In this document: positions 12,143 through 19,855 of the stretch, piece by piece
How positions within the stretch are numbered: position 1 is the first letter of the stretch
How the letters are laid out: the number at the start of each line of letters is the position of its first letter
Program-made: the position numbers and the translations under genes
Assembly (NCBI GenBank): GCA_903944255.1
Contig: CAJARE010000113.1
Location: 1 to 19,855 of the forward strand
Direction of reading: 5' to 3'
DNA from: an uncultured beta proteobacterium
Lineage (GTDB): Bacteria; Pseudomonadota; Gammaproteobacteria; Burkholderiales; Burkholderiaceae
DNA length: 19,855 bases
The notes under the pieces: model-generated
Database searches by the model: none
Told to the model about the DNA's origin: nothing
What the model saw: only the letters and a program-made list of their open reading frames with translations

Positions 12143-13480
12143 ATGACAATCAGTGAAGGCAGTTTAGAGGCTCCAACAAGACATCCCTTGGATTGGAAAA
12201 ATCCTCAGTTTTATGACAAGGCTAATTTAGAAGCTGAAATGGAGCGGGTATTTGACCTTTGCCACGGCTGCCGTCGATGCGTGAGTCTTTGCGGATCATT
12301 TCCTACTCTTTTTGATTTGGTTGATGCTACCGAAGATCTTGAGATGGAGCAGGTTGATAAGGCTGACTACCAGAAGGTGGTTGATCAGTGCTACCTATGT
12401 GATGTTTGCTACATGACGAAGTGCCCTTATGTGCCACCTCACCCATGGAATATTGATTTTCCTCATTTGATGTTACGTGCCAAGGCGGTGAACTTTAAAG
12501 ACGATAAAGCGAGTTTCCGCGACAAGCTACTTTCTTCAACCGATCAGATGGGACACTTCGCTGGCATTCCCATTGTGACCCAAGCAGTCAATGCGGTGAA
12601 TAGCACTGGGCTTGCTCGTTTAATGATGGAAGGAGCTTTGGGCGTTGATAAGAATGCTTGGATTCCAGAATATGCACCCAAAACCTTCCCGCAACTTGCC
12701 AAAAAATCTGCAGACCTCCCGGTGATTGATGGCGCCAAAACGCCTGGCAAAGTGGTGATATACGCCACTTGCTATATCAATTACAACGAACCTGGTATCG
12801 GTCAGGATCTCATTAAGATTCTTGCGCACAATGGCATTCCTTATGAGTTGGTTGATAAGGAGGCATGTTGTGGAATGCCAAAATTAGAGTTAGGTGATTT
12901 AGAGTCAGTTGCCCAGAATAAAGAAAAAAATATTCCTAAGTTGGCTAAGTTCGCTCGTGAGGGTTATGCTATTTTGACACCCATTCCTTCTTGTACATTG
13001 ATGTTCAAGCAAGAGTTACCACTCATGTTCCCTGAGTGTGCTGATACTCAATTAGTAAAAGATGCCATGTGGGATCCATTTGAATACTTTATGGCACGAA
13101 ATTCTGATGGGCTGTTGAAAAAAGATTTCAGCAAAGAGTTGGGACACGTTAGCTATCACATGGCTTGTCACTCACGGGTACAAAACGTTGGTCAAAAGAC
13201 TGCTGAAACTCTAAAGCTCATTCCTGGTACTGAAGTCAATGTGGTCGAGCGTTGTTCTGGCCACTCTGGTACTTGGGGTGTAAAGAAAGAGTTTCATGAA
13301 ATGGCCATGAAAATTGGTAAGCCTGTATTCAATAGGATGGCCGAAGAGGAGCCAAATTACATCAGTTCAGATTGTCAGCTTGCCGGGCATCATATTGAGC
13401 AAGGCATGGAAGAGTTGGGATTGCCAAAATCAGAAATGGCTCACCCGCTTACTCTGCTTGCTAAAGCATATGGCCTGTAA
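12143..13480 (+). CDS. GlpC/HdrD-like iron-sulfur oxidoreductase
   Basis: A 445-residue cytoplasmic Fe-S protein. Two [4Fe-4S] motifs lie near the N terminus: Cys40, 43, 46, 50 and Cys83, 86, 89, 94. Two CCG-type domains follow: the first with Cys210, the Cys242-Cys243 pair and Cys284, the second with Cys342, Cys371 and Cys411 but Ser at 372 where the pair normally has its second cysteine. Such proteins move electrons between membrane or soluble donors and a partner (GlpC, HdrD, LutA). I start at ATG 12143 because AAGAGA lies six bases upstream; in-frame ATGs at 12080, 12110 and 12137 are possible. A DUF3501 gene follows after 35 bases and rubrerythrin is divergent, so an electron-supply role for that peroxidase is a plausible inference. 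Confidence 0.88.
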   Translation: MTISEGSLEAPTRHPLDWKNPQFYDKANLEAEMERVFDLCHGCRRCVSLCGSFPTLFDLVDATEDLEMEQVDKADYQKVVDQCYLCDVCYMTKCPYVPPHPWNIDFPHLMLRAKAVNFKDDKASFRDKLLSSTDQMGHFAGIPIVTQAVNAVNSTGLARLMMEGALGVDKNAWIPEYAPKTFPQLAKKSADLPVIDGAKTPGKVVIYATCYINYNEPGIGQDLIKILAHNGIPYELVDKEACCGMPKLELGDLESVAQNKEKNIPKLAKFAREGYAILTPIPSCTLMFKQELPLMFPECADTQLVKDAMWDPFEYFMARNSDGLLKKDFSKELGHVSYHMACHSRVQNVGQKTAETLKLIPGTEVNVVERCSGHSGTWGVKKEFHEMAMKIGKPVFNRMAEEEPNYISSDCQLAGHHIEQGMEELGLPKSEMAHPLTLLAKAYGL

Positions 13481-13515
13481 GTAAAACACTATAAATACAA
13501 AGGAAATATTAAAGT

Positions 13516-14100
13516 ATGGCAACTATTACACGCGATAGTCTTTTAAGTCTTGAGGCTTATCACAAAGAGCGTCCTGCTTTTCGTGAGCAAGCAATTAAAG
13601 AGCGTCGTTTACGCACCGTCCATCTTGGCGATCATGTCACCATGATTTTTGAGAATGAATTTTTAATGCGCTATCAGATACAAGAAATGTTGCGTGTAGA
13701 AAAGACATTTGAAGAAGAGGGTATTCAAGACGAGTTGAATGCTTATAACCCTCTGGTACCAAGTGGATCTGACTTCAAGGCAACAATGATGATTGAGTAC
13801 CCTAATGAGGCAGACCGTAAAGTAGCGCTCGCTAAATTAGTTGGTGTTGAGCATCAGATATTTATTGAAGTAGAAGGTCAGCCTCGTGTTTATGCAGTAG
13901 CCGATGAGGATCTAGAGCGTTCTACTGCAGAAAAAACATCTGCAGTACATTTCATGCGATTTGATCTTACTGGCGACATGAAAAAAGCATTAAAGGCTGG
14001 AGCCCAAATGATGGTCGGTTGTGATCATAAAGACTATCCTATGCACGTCAAAACGCTTCCATCTGAAACCCTAGCCTCGCTCGTATCTGACTTAAGTTAA
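13516..14100 (+). CDS. DUF3501 family protein
   Basis: A 194-residue soluble protein of the DUF3501 family, function unknown. The N-terminal half contains the family-like TVHLGDHVTMIFENEFLMRYQIQEMLRVEK stretch (about residues 35-64); further on are EVEGQPRVYAVADEDLERS (near 118) and a C-terminal MMVGCDHKDYPMHV segment with one cysteine and nearby His residues. There is no signal peptide or membrane helix. It lies 35 bases after the Fe-S protein gene with AAAGGA upstream of the ATG, so the two are co-transcribed. Members of this family are repeatedly found beside such Fe-S proteins and rubrerythrin, which points to a shared redox task. It ends 15 bases from the convergent oxyR stop. Confidence 0.88.
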   Translation: MATITRDSLLSLEAYHKERPAFREQAIKERRLRTVHLGDHVTMIFENEFLMRYQIQEMLRVEKTFEEEGIQDELNAYNPLVPSGSDFKATMMIEYPNEADRKVALAKLVGVEHQIFIEVEGQPRVYAVADEDLERSTAEKTSAVHFMRFDLTGDMKKALKAGAQMMVGCDHKDYPMHVKTLPSETLASLVSDLS

Positions 14101-14115
14101 TTTACAAGATTTGTT

Positions 14116-15042
14116 TCAGATGTAACTGACCCCTGGCAGGGCGCATTGACGAATGACTTCTGCCAATTTGGTCATTGCAGCTGAGCGCGGAAAATTTTTA
14201 CGCCAGACTAGGCAAACTCGTCTTGTGGGAATAGGCTCCTCAAAAGGAATGTACCTGATTAGCTGATCTGGGGTTACTACCTCAGTAGCGGAAGTTCGTG
14301 GCATGACTGATATTCCTATGCCACTTGCTACCATTTGTCGGATGGTCTCGAGAGAGGATCCTTCAAAACTGCGTTGCTCGCCAATCGTTGAGCCGGATCC
14401 TAGGCGGTTTAATTCTGGACATACACCTAGGACATGATCTCGGAAACAATGTCCGGTCCCAAGCAATAGGGTGTTTTGTTCTTTAAGCTCTCGATGCGGT
14501 ATTGATTTGCGCTCTTCCCAGGGGTGCCCCTTTGGAACCGCTACTAAGAATGGCTCATCATATAAATCAATTTGGTTAAGTCCAGCGCTTGCAAAAGGCT
14601 CTGCTATTACTACGCAGTCTAGAGCACCTTGACGCAACATCTCTAGCAGGCGAACGGTAAAGTTCTCTTCTAAAAAAAGAGGGGCATTTGGCAGTTCTTC
14701 TCTTGCCACTCTCACTAAGCTGGGGAGTAAATAGGGGGCAATTGTATAAATCGCACCCAATCTTAATGGGCCCGATAGTGGATCTTGCCCATGCTTGGCA
14801 AGATGCTTTAAGGAATTTGCCTCCTCAAGGACTCTTTGAGCTTGATCAACAATCAGGGCGCCTAAACTAGTCATGGCAACCTCAGTATTGGTTCTCTCAA
14901 AAATTTGTGTCTTGAGCTCTTCCTCTAGTTTGCGAATCGCAACGGATAGGGTCGGTTGAGAAACAAAACAAGCATCTGCCGCTCGTCCAAAATGGCGTTC
15001 ACGAGCAACAGCGACGATATAGCGTAATTCTGTAAGTGTCAT
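14116..15042 (-). CDS. oxyR: Hydrogen-peroxide sensing LysR-type regulator OxyR
   Basis: A 308-residue LysR-type regulator. The N-terminal winged helix-turn-helix (MTLTELRYIVAVARERHFGRAADACFVSQPTLS) is followed by the effector domain. Two cysteines fall exactly at 199 and 208 in GHCFRDHVLGVC, the positions of the peroxide-oxidised disulfide pair in E. coli OxyR. This makes OxyR much more likely than CbbR, CysB or another LTTR. Its length is standard. It would activate peroxide-defence genes when oxidised; the adjacent Fe-S, DUF3501 and rubrerythrin genes are possible targets, though I found no clear ATAG-type OxyR operator beside them. It runs convergently with DUF3501 and divergently from the methyltransferase gene. 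Confidence 0.95.
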   Translation of the reverse strand: MTLTELRYIVAVARERHFGRAADACFVSQPTLSVAIRKLEEELKTQIFERTNTEVAMTSLGALIVDQAQRVLEEANSLKHLAKHGQDPLSGPLRLGAIYTIAPYLLPSLVRVAREELPNAPLFLEENFTVRLLEMLRQGALDCVVIAEPFASAGLNQIDLYDEPFLVAVPKGHPWEERKSIPHRELKEQNTLLLGTGHCFRDHVLGVCPELNRLGSGSTIGEQRSFEGSSLETIRQMVASGIGISVMPRTSATEVVTPDQLIRYIPFEEPIPTRRVCLVWRKNFPRSAAMTKLAEVIRQCALPGVSYI

Positions 15043-15137
15043 ATGAGCATTATTATGCTGCCCCTAGCGATTCTTCGCAGGAATTGCTGATATAGGAGGA
15101 TTTAACTGCCCCATTCAGGGTTGGGTCGATAGTTTAG

Positions 15138-15156
15138 GTTTTCTGAGCCTGAAAAC
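15138..15156. promoter_or_regulatory. Candidate LysR-type operator between oxyR and the methyltransferase
   Basis: GTTTTC and GAAAAC pair around TGAGCCT, a symmetric T-N11-A-like arrangement typical in form of LysR-family sites. It lies in the 190-base divergent gap next to oxyR and may serve autoregulation. The arms are only six bases, so this is weak. Confidence 0.3.
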
Positions 15157-15232
15157 ATATTTCCTACGATTTAATTTATGATTGCTGCATTCTGCATATC
15201 ATTTAATATAAATTCTCTTTCAGTTGATACAC

Positions 15233-16069
15233 ATGATTAAAAAACTTATCTTCCTTTTAGCCTTTTTTGCTTTTAGCAATGCCTTTTCTCAAAGTTCAAC
15301 TGAGCTTGGTGATGATAAGTACAGGCCTAATATGGGTCAAAGTGGTAAGGATGTGATCTGGATTCCAACAGGTAATGAGTTGGTTGCTAAGATGCTCAAA
15401 ATTGCCAATGTTGGCCCCTCTGATCTCTTATATGATTTAGGCGCTGGCGATGGAAAGATTGCGATTGCTGCTGCAAGAGATTTTGGAGCTCGAGCTGTCG
15501 GGATTGAATTCAACCCGGATATGGCGGCACTAGGACAAAGAAATGCAGAGCGGGCAGGCGTTGCTAATAAAGTCAAAATTATTCAGGGCGATATCTTTAA
15601 AGAAGATTTCTCCAAGGCAACTGTCGTCACTCTCTATTTGCTTCCAGAGCTTAATCAGCAATTAAGACCCACTATTCTGAAAATGAAGCCAGGGACACGT
15701 GTGGTCTCTCATGCATTTGATATGGGCGACTGGCAGCCAGATGCAGAGATTGATAGTCCTGCTAAGGGTTATTTTTGGATTGTGCCTGCCAATGTTTCTG
15801 GAGAGTGGGCGCTCGATAGTTTTGACTCAAAAAGTAGCACCATATTAAATCTGTCTCAAAAGTTTCAGTATGTAGGAGGCAATCTTACTTTGGGTAAGAA
15901 GACTCAGCCCATTCTCAATGCCGATCTGAAGGGAGATCGATTGCAATTTAGTTACATTGACGACATGAATAATTTGAGAACAGTTCGCCTAAGCTTTAAT
16001 GGATCTAATATCAAAGGTGAAGAAAATTCTAACTACATGATTCGAGAATTTTCCGGTTTTAAACGGTAA
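15233..16069 (+). CDS. Exported SAM-dependent methyltransferase-like protein
   Basis: A 278-residue protein beginning with a typical signal peptide (basic MIKK, a hydrophobic core, and cleavage near FSQ at residues 18-20). It continues into a Rossmann methyltransferase fold: motif I YDLGAGDGK at 67-75, the acidic end of beta2 in AVGIEFNP near 94, IIQGDIF near 121 and TLYLLPEL near 137. The C-terminal 90 residues look like a separate beta-rich extension. A cleavable signal with a SAM-binding domain is odd, because SAM is cytoplasmic; the segment may instead be an uncleaved anchor with the domain inside. I use ATG 15233; an in-frame TTG three codons earlier is less likely. The permease follows after 33 bases. 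The substrate is unknown. Confidence 0.82.
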   Translation: MIKKLIFLLAFFAFSNAFSQSSTELGDDKYRPNMGQSGKDVIWIPTGNELVAKMLKIANVGPSDLLYDLGAGDGKIAIAAARDFGARAVGIEFNPDMAALGQRNAERAGVANKVKIIQGDIFKEDFSKATVVTLYLLPELNQQLRPTILKMKPGTRVVSHAFDMGDWQPDAEIDSPAKGYFWIVPANVSGEWALDSFDSKSSTILNLSQKFQYVGGNLTLGKKTQPILNADLKGDRLQFSYIDDMNNLRTVRLSFNGSNIKGEENSNYMIREFSGFKR

Positions 16070-16102
16070 ATTTTCATCTAACAGCACTCTCTTAATCAGC
16101 CT

Positions 16103-17461
16103 ATGAACAATGACGCTCATCAGATTCCAGAGCGCCTTTTATCTCGAACAGGCGCAATAGCAATTATTGTTGGTATTGTCATTGGGGCGGGGATCTTTAA
16201 GACGCCATCGATGGTTGCCGGTATTACTGGTGATATTGGATGGATGATGGCGATATGGGTTGTTGGCTCTATCATCTCTCTAGCTGGAGCACTTTGTTAC
16301 GCTGAGCTAGCTACCATGTATCCACATGCAGGCGGAGATTATCATTTTCTCAATAAGGCCTATGGAAAAAATATTTCCTTTTTGTACGGCTGGGCTAAAG
16401 CGACCGTTATCAATACTGGATCTATAGCTTTACTTGCTTTTGTCTTTGGTGATTACATGACCAAGGTTCTTCCCCTTGGCAATTACTCTACGGTGATATG
16501 GGCGATCATGATCATCGTCGTGCTCACGGGAGTCAACTTAATTGGCATCCACTTAAGCTCTGGTATTCAAAGTATATTGACATTATTTGAGGTAGCAGGG
16601 TTAGTAGTGATTATTGCCGTGGGTTTTGGATTCATTGGATCACCTTTACCCTCAGTTGAGCATGCGCCAGCTTTTTCAAATACTCCTTCTATAGGTCTTT
16701 TGGGTCTGGCCCTAGTGTTTGTTTTACTCACTTTCGGTGGATGGAATGAGTCAGCCTATATTTCGGCAGAAGTAAAAGGGGGCAGCAAGGCCATTGTCTC
16801 AGTCATTGTCCTTAGTATCATTCTCATCACCATCATCTATTTATTAGTTAACTGGGCCCTTATCGCTGGCTTGGGAATGGAAAAGCTGTCTAGTAGTAAG
16901 GCTGCTCCGGCTGATCTTTTAGCAATGGCTTTTGGACCTTTAGGTGAAAAATTACTTGGGCTTTTTGTTGCTGTTGCAGCATTAACTAGCATCAATGCGA
17001 CCATGATTGTGGGAGCCCGAACTAACTATGCAATTGGTGACGACTGGGATAGTCTGCGCTTTATGGGTCGATGGGAGAGTGAGCGTGGTTCGCCTACCTT
17101 AGCTCTCCTTGTCCAGTCTGCGATTTGTCTGGCTTTAGTTGGCTTCGGGGCTTTTCAGGCTGACGGCTTTGATGCGATGGTGGAATTTACAGCACCAGTC
17201 TTTTGGTTTTTTCTATTCTTAATTGGTATAGCTGTTTTTATATTACGCATTAAGGATCGTGGCGTTAAAAGAGATTTTAGTATTCCGCTGTATCCAATAA
17301 CGCCTCTACTATTTTGCGTCTCTTGTGCTTATTTAAGTTATTCAAGCTTTGCTTATGCTCATAGCAAGGGGGCTGTATATATTTCAATATACGTTATGTT
17401 ATTGGGCATTGTTGCGCTGATTTTTTTAAGAGCAAAGAGCGCACGTCAACTGTCTAAATAA
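16103..17461 (+). CDS. APC-family amino acid permease
   Basis: A 452-residue inner-membrane transporter with about twelve hydrophobic segments. The substrate-binding helix-1 motif IGAGIFKTP is near residue 25, followed by GGDYHFLNKAYG and LYGWAKATVINTGS near 93, and the helix-6 segment LTFGGWNESAYISAEVKGG near 213. These are typical of the APC superfamily (APA/LAT-like) proton or exchange transporters of amino acids or polyamines. The substrate cannot be told. Length is normal. It follows the methyltransferase gene by 33 bases and converges on trxC. No strong ribosome site is visible. Confidence 0.9.
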   Translation: MNNDAHQIPERLLSRTGAIAIIVGIVIGAGIFKTPSMVAGITGDIGWMMAIWVVGSIISLAGALCYAELATMYPHAGGDYHFLNKAYGKNISFLYGWAKATVINTGSIALLAFVFGDYMTKVLPLGNYSTVIWAIMIIVVLTGVNLIGIHLSSGIQSILTLFEVAGLVVIIAVGFGFIGSPLPSVEHAPAFSNTPSIGLLGLALVFVLLTFGGWNESAYISAEVKGGSKAIVSVIVLSIILITIIYLLVNWALIAGLGMEKLSSSKAAPADLLAMAFGPLGEKLLGLFVAVAALTSINATMIVGARTNYAIGDDWDSLRFMGRWESERGSPTLALLVQSAICLALVGFGAFQADGFDAMVEFTAPVFWFFLFLIGIAVFILRIKDRGVKRDFSIPLYPITPLLFCVSCAYLSYSSFAYAHSKGAVYISIYVMLLGIVALIFLRAKSARQLSK

Positions 17462-17492
17462 TTCCCAAGCCCCATCACCTCCAGCTTTTGAT

Positions 17493-17912
17493 TTATTTAA
17501 ATCGAGTAATGTATTGATTTAACTCCGCAGGAGATAGCGCACCAGAAAATCTCTCAACTTCAGAGCCATTTTTAAAGATGACCAAAGTTGGAATAGAGCG
17601 AATGTTATATTCTTGGCCAATAGCGGGATTAGCTTCAGTATCAACTTTGACGTGAAGTATTTCTTCCCCATATTTTCCTGCACTAGAAAGAAAAGTTGGA
17701 GCAAACATTTTGCATGGACCGCACCATGGCGCCCAAAAATCAACAATGATGGGTAGGGTAGTTGATTTCAGGATTTCTTGAAAACTAGTCTGATCTGCAT
17801 CAAGCGGTCCTAAGAGCAAACTGGATTTACAGGCACCACAGATCGGTTTTTCATCAATTCGACTCGGCGGGAGGCGATTCAATTTATTGCAATTGGGGCA
17901 TTGAATGAGCAT
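17493..17912 (-). CDS. trxC: Thioredoxin 2 with N-terminal zinc ribbon
   Basis: A 139-residue protein. The first 30 residues hold a Cys4 zinc ribbon (Cys5, Cys8, Cys25, Cys28), followed by a thioredoxin fold with the active site WCGPC at Cys64 and Cys67 and the cis-proline segment IRSIPTLVIF. This is the Trx2/TrxC layout; in E. coli TrxC is induced by OxyR. I use ATG 17912, preceded by AAAGGGAA; 36 codons of open frame further upstream have no family similarity. It could reduce the Cys-Gpx encoded near the window start (inference). It is divergent from the aminotransferase gene and convergent with the permease. Confidence 0.95.
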   Translation of the reverse strand: MLIQCPNCNKLNRLPPSRIDEKPICGACKSSLLLGPLDADQTSFQEILKSTTLPIIVDFWAPWCGPCKMFAPTFLSSAGKYGEEILHVKVDTEANPAIGQEYNIRSIPTLVIFKNGSEVERFSGALSPAELNQYITRFK

Positions 17913-18056
17913 TGGCTTTTCCCTTTGTATGCGGCAAGATGAGTGGCTTCTTGAATCCATTATCTCAGTTAAGCTAGTAATCTCAAGTCTCTTTTGGGGT
18001 ATGCTAATGTCAATTACCACTAAGAAATGATTAGAAATTATTTAATACTGAATGAT

Positions 18057-19364
18057 ATGAGTTCTCTAGACAGCTTTTGGATGCCATTTACCCCTAATCG
18101 AGAGTTTAAGAACGCTCCTCGTTTGGTTCACTCGGCATCAGGGGTTACCTATCAGACAGACGATGGGAGAAGCATTTTAGATGGCACATCAGGATTATGG
18201 TGTGTTGGTGCAGGGCATCGGCATCCGAAGATTTCGGAGGCAATGAAATCTCAAATTGATGTGCTTGATTTTGCCTCTAGTTTTCAGGTTGGCCATCCTA
18301 GCGCCTTTCAACTCGCAGATCGTATTGCCTCAATTGCACCACCAGGCTTAGACAGAGTCTTTTTGGTAAATAGTGGTTCTGAGGCGTGTGATACCGCTAT
18401 GAAGCTGGCTTTGGCATATTGGCGTGTTCGCGGTGAGGGGCAGCGTAATTTATTTATTGGTCGTGAGCGTGGCTTTCATGGTGTTGGTTTTGGTGGAATA
18501 TCAGTCGGAGGCATGGTGAATAATCGTAATGCTTTCGGAACATCATTATTGCGTACAGACCATTTGCGCTCTACTTGGGATGCTGAAAATCAAGCATTCA
18601 TTAGAGGGCAACCAGAGCTTGGGGTAGAAATGGCTGATGAGCTCGAAAGCAGAATTATTGCCCTGCATGGAGCTAGTAATATTGCCGCTGTCATTATTGA
18701 GCCTATTGCGTGCTCTACTGGAGTGTTGGTGCCACCCAAAGGGTATTTAAAGCGCATTCGAGAAATTTGCGATCGTCACCAACTCTTATTAATTTTTGAT
18801 GAAGTAATCACAGGGTTTGGCAGAACTGGAAATATGTTTGCCTCGACTACTTTTGACGTTGTTCCAGATATGATGTTGTTTGCTAAAACAGTCACTAATG
18901 GCGCTGCACCCTTGGGAGGGGTGATTGTGAAGCGCTCTATTCATGATGCTCTAATGAATGGCCCCCCTCATCTAGCTGAATTGATGCATGGCTACACTTG
19001 CTCTGGCCACCCTTTGTCATGTGCGGCAGCGCTCGCAATGATTGATGTGATTGAGCAAGAGGGTCTCATTGATCAAGTCAATACCTTATCCCCTTATTTT
19101 GAAGATGCCGTTCATTCTTTAGCTGAGCTTGATCAGGTTGTCAGTGTGCGTAATTTTGGATTAGCGGCGGGTATTGAGTTGAGAGCAAAGGAGGGCGCTC
19201 CTGGACAACGCGGTTTTCAGGCTCAAGCTCTAGCATTCAAGCATGGCGTATTAACACGTGCGCCTGGCGATACTCTTGTATTAGCGCCACCCTTTATCAC
19301 CACGCGGACACAAATTGATCACATGGTTGATGCATTTAGAAAAGCAATTATTGAAACTGATTAA
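18057..19364 (+). CDS. Class III omega-amino acid:pyruvate aminotransferase
   Basis: A 435-residue PLP-dependent fold-type I enzyme. The start MSSLDSFWMPFTPNREFK is typical of beta-alanine/omega-amino acid:pyruvate aminotransferases. Further motifs are GLWCVGAGHRHP near 47, the PLP-phosphate site VNSGSEA at 104-110, IIEPI near 213, FDEVITGFGRTG at 247-258 with the PLP-binding Asp248, and the Schiff-base Lys277 in FAKTVTNGAAPLGG. It transfers an amino group from an omega-amino acid such as beta-alanine to pyruvate. ATG 18057 fits the family start; an in-frame ATG ten codons earlier is possible, and neither has a clear Shine-Dalgarno. It runs divergently from trxC across about 144 bases and is followed by a cytochrome c gene after 62 bases. 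Confidence 0.92.
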   Translation: MSSLDSFWMPFTPNREFKNAPRLVHSASGVTYQTDDGRSILDGTSGLWCVGAGHRHPKISEAMKSQIDVLDFASSFQVGHPSAFQLADRIASIAPPGLDRVFLVNSGSEACDTAMKLALAYWRVRGEGQRNLFIGRERGFHGVGFGGISVGGMVNNRNAFGTSLLRTDHLRSTWDAENQAFIRGQPELGVEMADELESRIIALHGASNIAAVIIEPIACSTGVLVPPKGYLKRIREICDRHQLLLIFDEVITGFGRTGNMFASTTFDVVPDMMLFAKTVTNGAAPLGGVIVKRSIHDALMNGPPHLAELMHGYTCSGHPLSCAAALAMIDVIEQEGLIDQVNTLSPYFEDAVHSLAELDQVVSVRNFGLAAGIELRAKEGAPGQRGFQAQALAFKHGVLTRAPGDTLVLAPPFITTRTQIDHMVDAFRKAIIETD

Positions 19365-19380
19365 AACCGATATAGGGTAT

Positions 19381-19404
19381 TGAATCGCCAGAGTGATTCA
19401 TTTT
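19381..19404 (+). terminator. Weak candidate terminator after the aminotransferase
   Basis: TGAATC and GATTCA pair around eight bases and are followed by TTTT. The stem is short and AT-rich, so it may only attenuate transcription into the cytochrome gene. Confidence 0.35.
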
Positions 19405-19426
19405 CTGAATAAAGAATAATAAAACT

Positions 19427-19855
19427 ATGAAGAATTTTCCAGCACGAGCTCCTTTATTGGCATTGCTTTTCTGTTTGATGGGGGTCTTACCTTCGCTTGC
19501 AAAGGCAGAAACATCTGCTCAGGCAGGCCAATATTTGGCTACGGCTGGCGATTGCATTTCTTGTCATACCGCACCCGGCGGAAAACCTTTTGCTGGTGGA
19601 CTCAAAATGGCAAATCAGTTTGGATATTTGCTAACGCCAAACATTACTCCAGATCTGGCAACAGGTATTGGCAGATATAACAAAGATGATTTTTTTCGTG
19701 TTCTACATAATGGGGTCAATAAAAAAGACCAGGATCTTTATCCTTTTATGCCCTATGTTGCCTATACCAAAATAACGAGAGAGGACTCGGATAAGATTTA
19801 TGATTATTTGAGAACGGTTCAAGCTGTTTCTAACCCGATTGAAGTGAATCATTTA
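19427..19855 (+). CDS. Secreted class I cytochrome c, 3' truncated by the window
   Basis: The first 143 residues of a reading frame still open at the window end. A signal peptide (hydrophobic about residues 9-22, cleavage near AKA at 25-27) is followed by one haem-binding CISCH at Cys43, Cys46, His47, then PGGKPFAGG and TPNITPDLATGIG, with Met108 in YPFMPYVAYTKIT as the likely sixth ligand. This pattern matches cytochrome subunits of membrane-bound alcohol or aldehyde dehydrogenases, which usually carry further CxxCH domains; those would lie beyond the window. It probably acts in the periplasm. It lies 62 bases after the aminotransferase gene. Confidence 0.9.
   Translation, partial: MKNFPARAPLLALLFCLMGVLPSLAKAETSAQAGQYLATAGDCISCHTAPGGKPFAGGLKMANQFGYLLTPNITPDLATGIGRYNKDDFFRVLHNGVNKKDQDLYPFMPYVAYTKITREDSDKIYDYLRTVQAVSNPIEVNHL

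Noticed and set aside
17490..17503. GATTTATTTAAATC palindrome at the trxC end as a terminator.
   Set aside because: It is entirely AT-rich, covers the stop codon and has no GC core.
17913..18020. N-terminal extension of trxC.
   Set aside because: The TrxC zinc ribbon starts right after Met at 17912, which has a ribosome site; the extension has no domain features.
1..19855. CRISPR arrays, tRNA or rRNA genes, insertion sequences, phage attachment sites.
   Set aside because: No tandem spaced repeats, cloverleaf arms, transposase genes or flanking direct repeats were seen on reading both strands.

Overview
The window looks like a piece of an AT-rich betaproteobacterial genome (Burkholderiales, most like a phototrophic Polynucleobacter). 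This rests on the gene families, the Rubrivivax-like light-harvesting alpha subunit with an Ala/Pro tail, and OxyR and Fe-S/DUF3501 types common in that group. The genus is inferred, not shown.

Positions 1 to about 11250 are an arm of a photosynthesis gene cluster. On the minus strand lie an NnrU/Z-ISO-family membrane protein, bciB (8-vinyl reductase of bacteriochlorophyll synthesis), three tightly coupled small membrane proteins, pucC and the LH2 antenna genes pucA and pucB. A Gpx-type peroxidase gene runs divergently from bciB. On the plus strand lie two more small membrane proteins, hemA and dxs (entry enzymes for tetrapyrroles and isoprenoids), a 46-residue membrane protein, tspO and a Coq4-like ubiquinone-biosynthesis gene. 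A HiPIP gene (periplasmic electron carrier) runs on the minus strand between them. Reaction-centre genes (puf) are not in the window. Two TGT-N12-ACA palindromes match the PpsR/CrtJ box. One covers the predicted puc start site and the other overlaps the predicted -35 of hemA-dxs. Antenna synthesis and pigment-precursor supply are therefore probably repressed together under oxygen or light.

Positions 11300 to 15050 form a peroxide-defence region: a rubrerythrin without rubredoxin domain, a divergent GlpC/HdrD-like Fe-S protein, a DUF3501 protein and OxyR with both redox cysteines at 199 and 208.

Positions 15230 to the end are ordinary housekeeping or accessory genes: an exported SAM-dependent methyltransferase, an APC amino-acid permease, thioredoxin 2 (trxC), a class III omega-aminotransferase and the 5' part of a secreted cytochrome c.

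The most notable observation is that the LH2 alpha subunit aligns without gaps to the classical LH2 alpha and carries Phe44-Leu45, the signature of the blue-shifted B800-820 (LH3) antenna. Its beta partner has Gln where B800-binding Arg20 normally sits. The clusters of tiny, uncharacterised membrane proteins around the antenna and hemA-dxs genes are the best candidates for undescribed components. I see no tRNA, rRNA, CRISPR array or insertion sequence.
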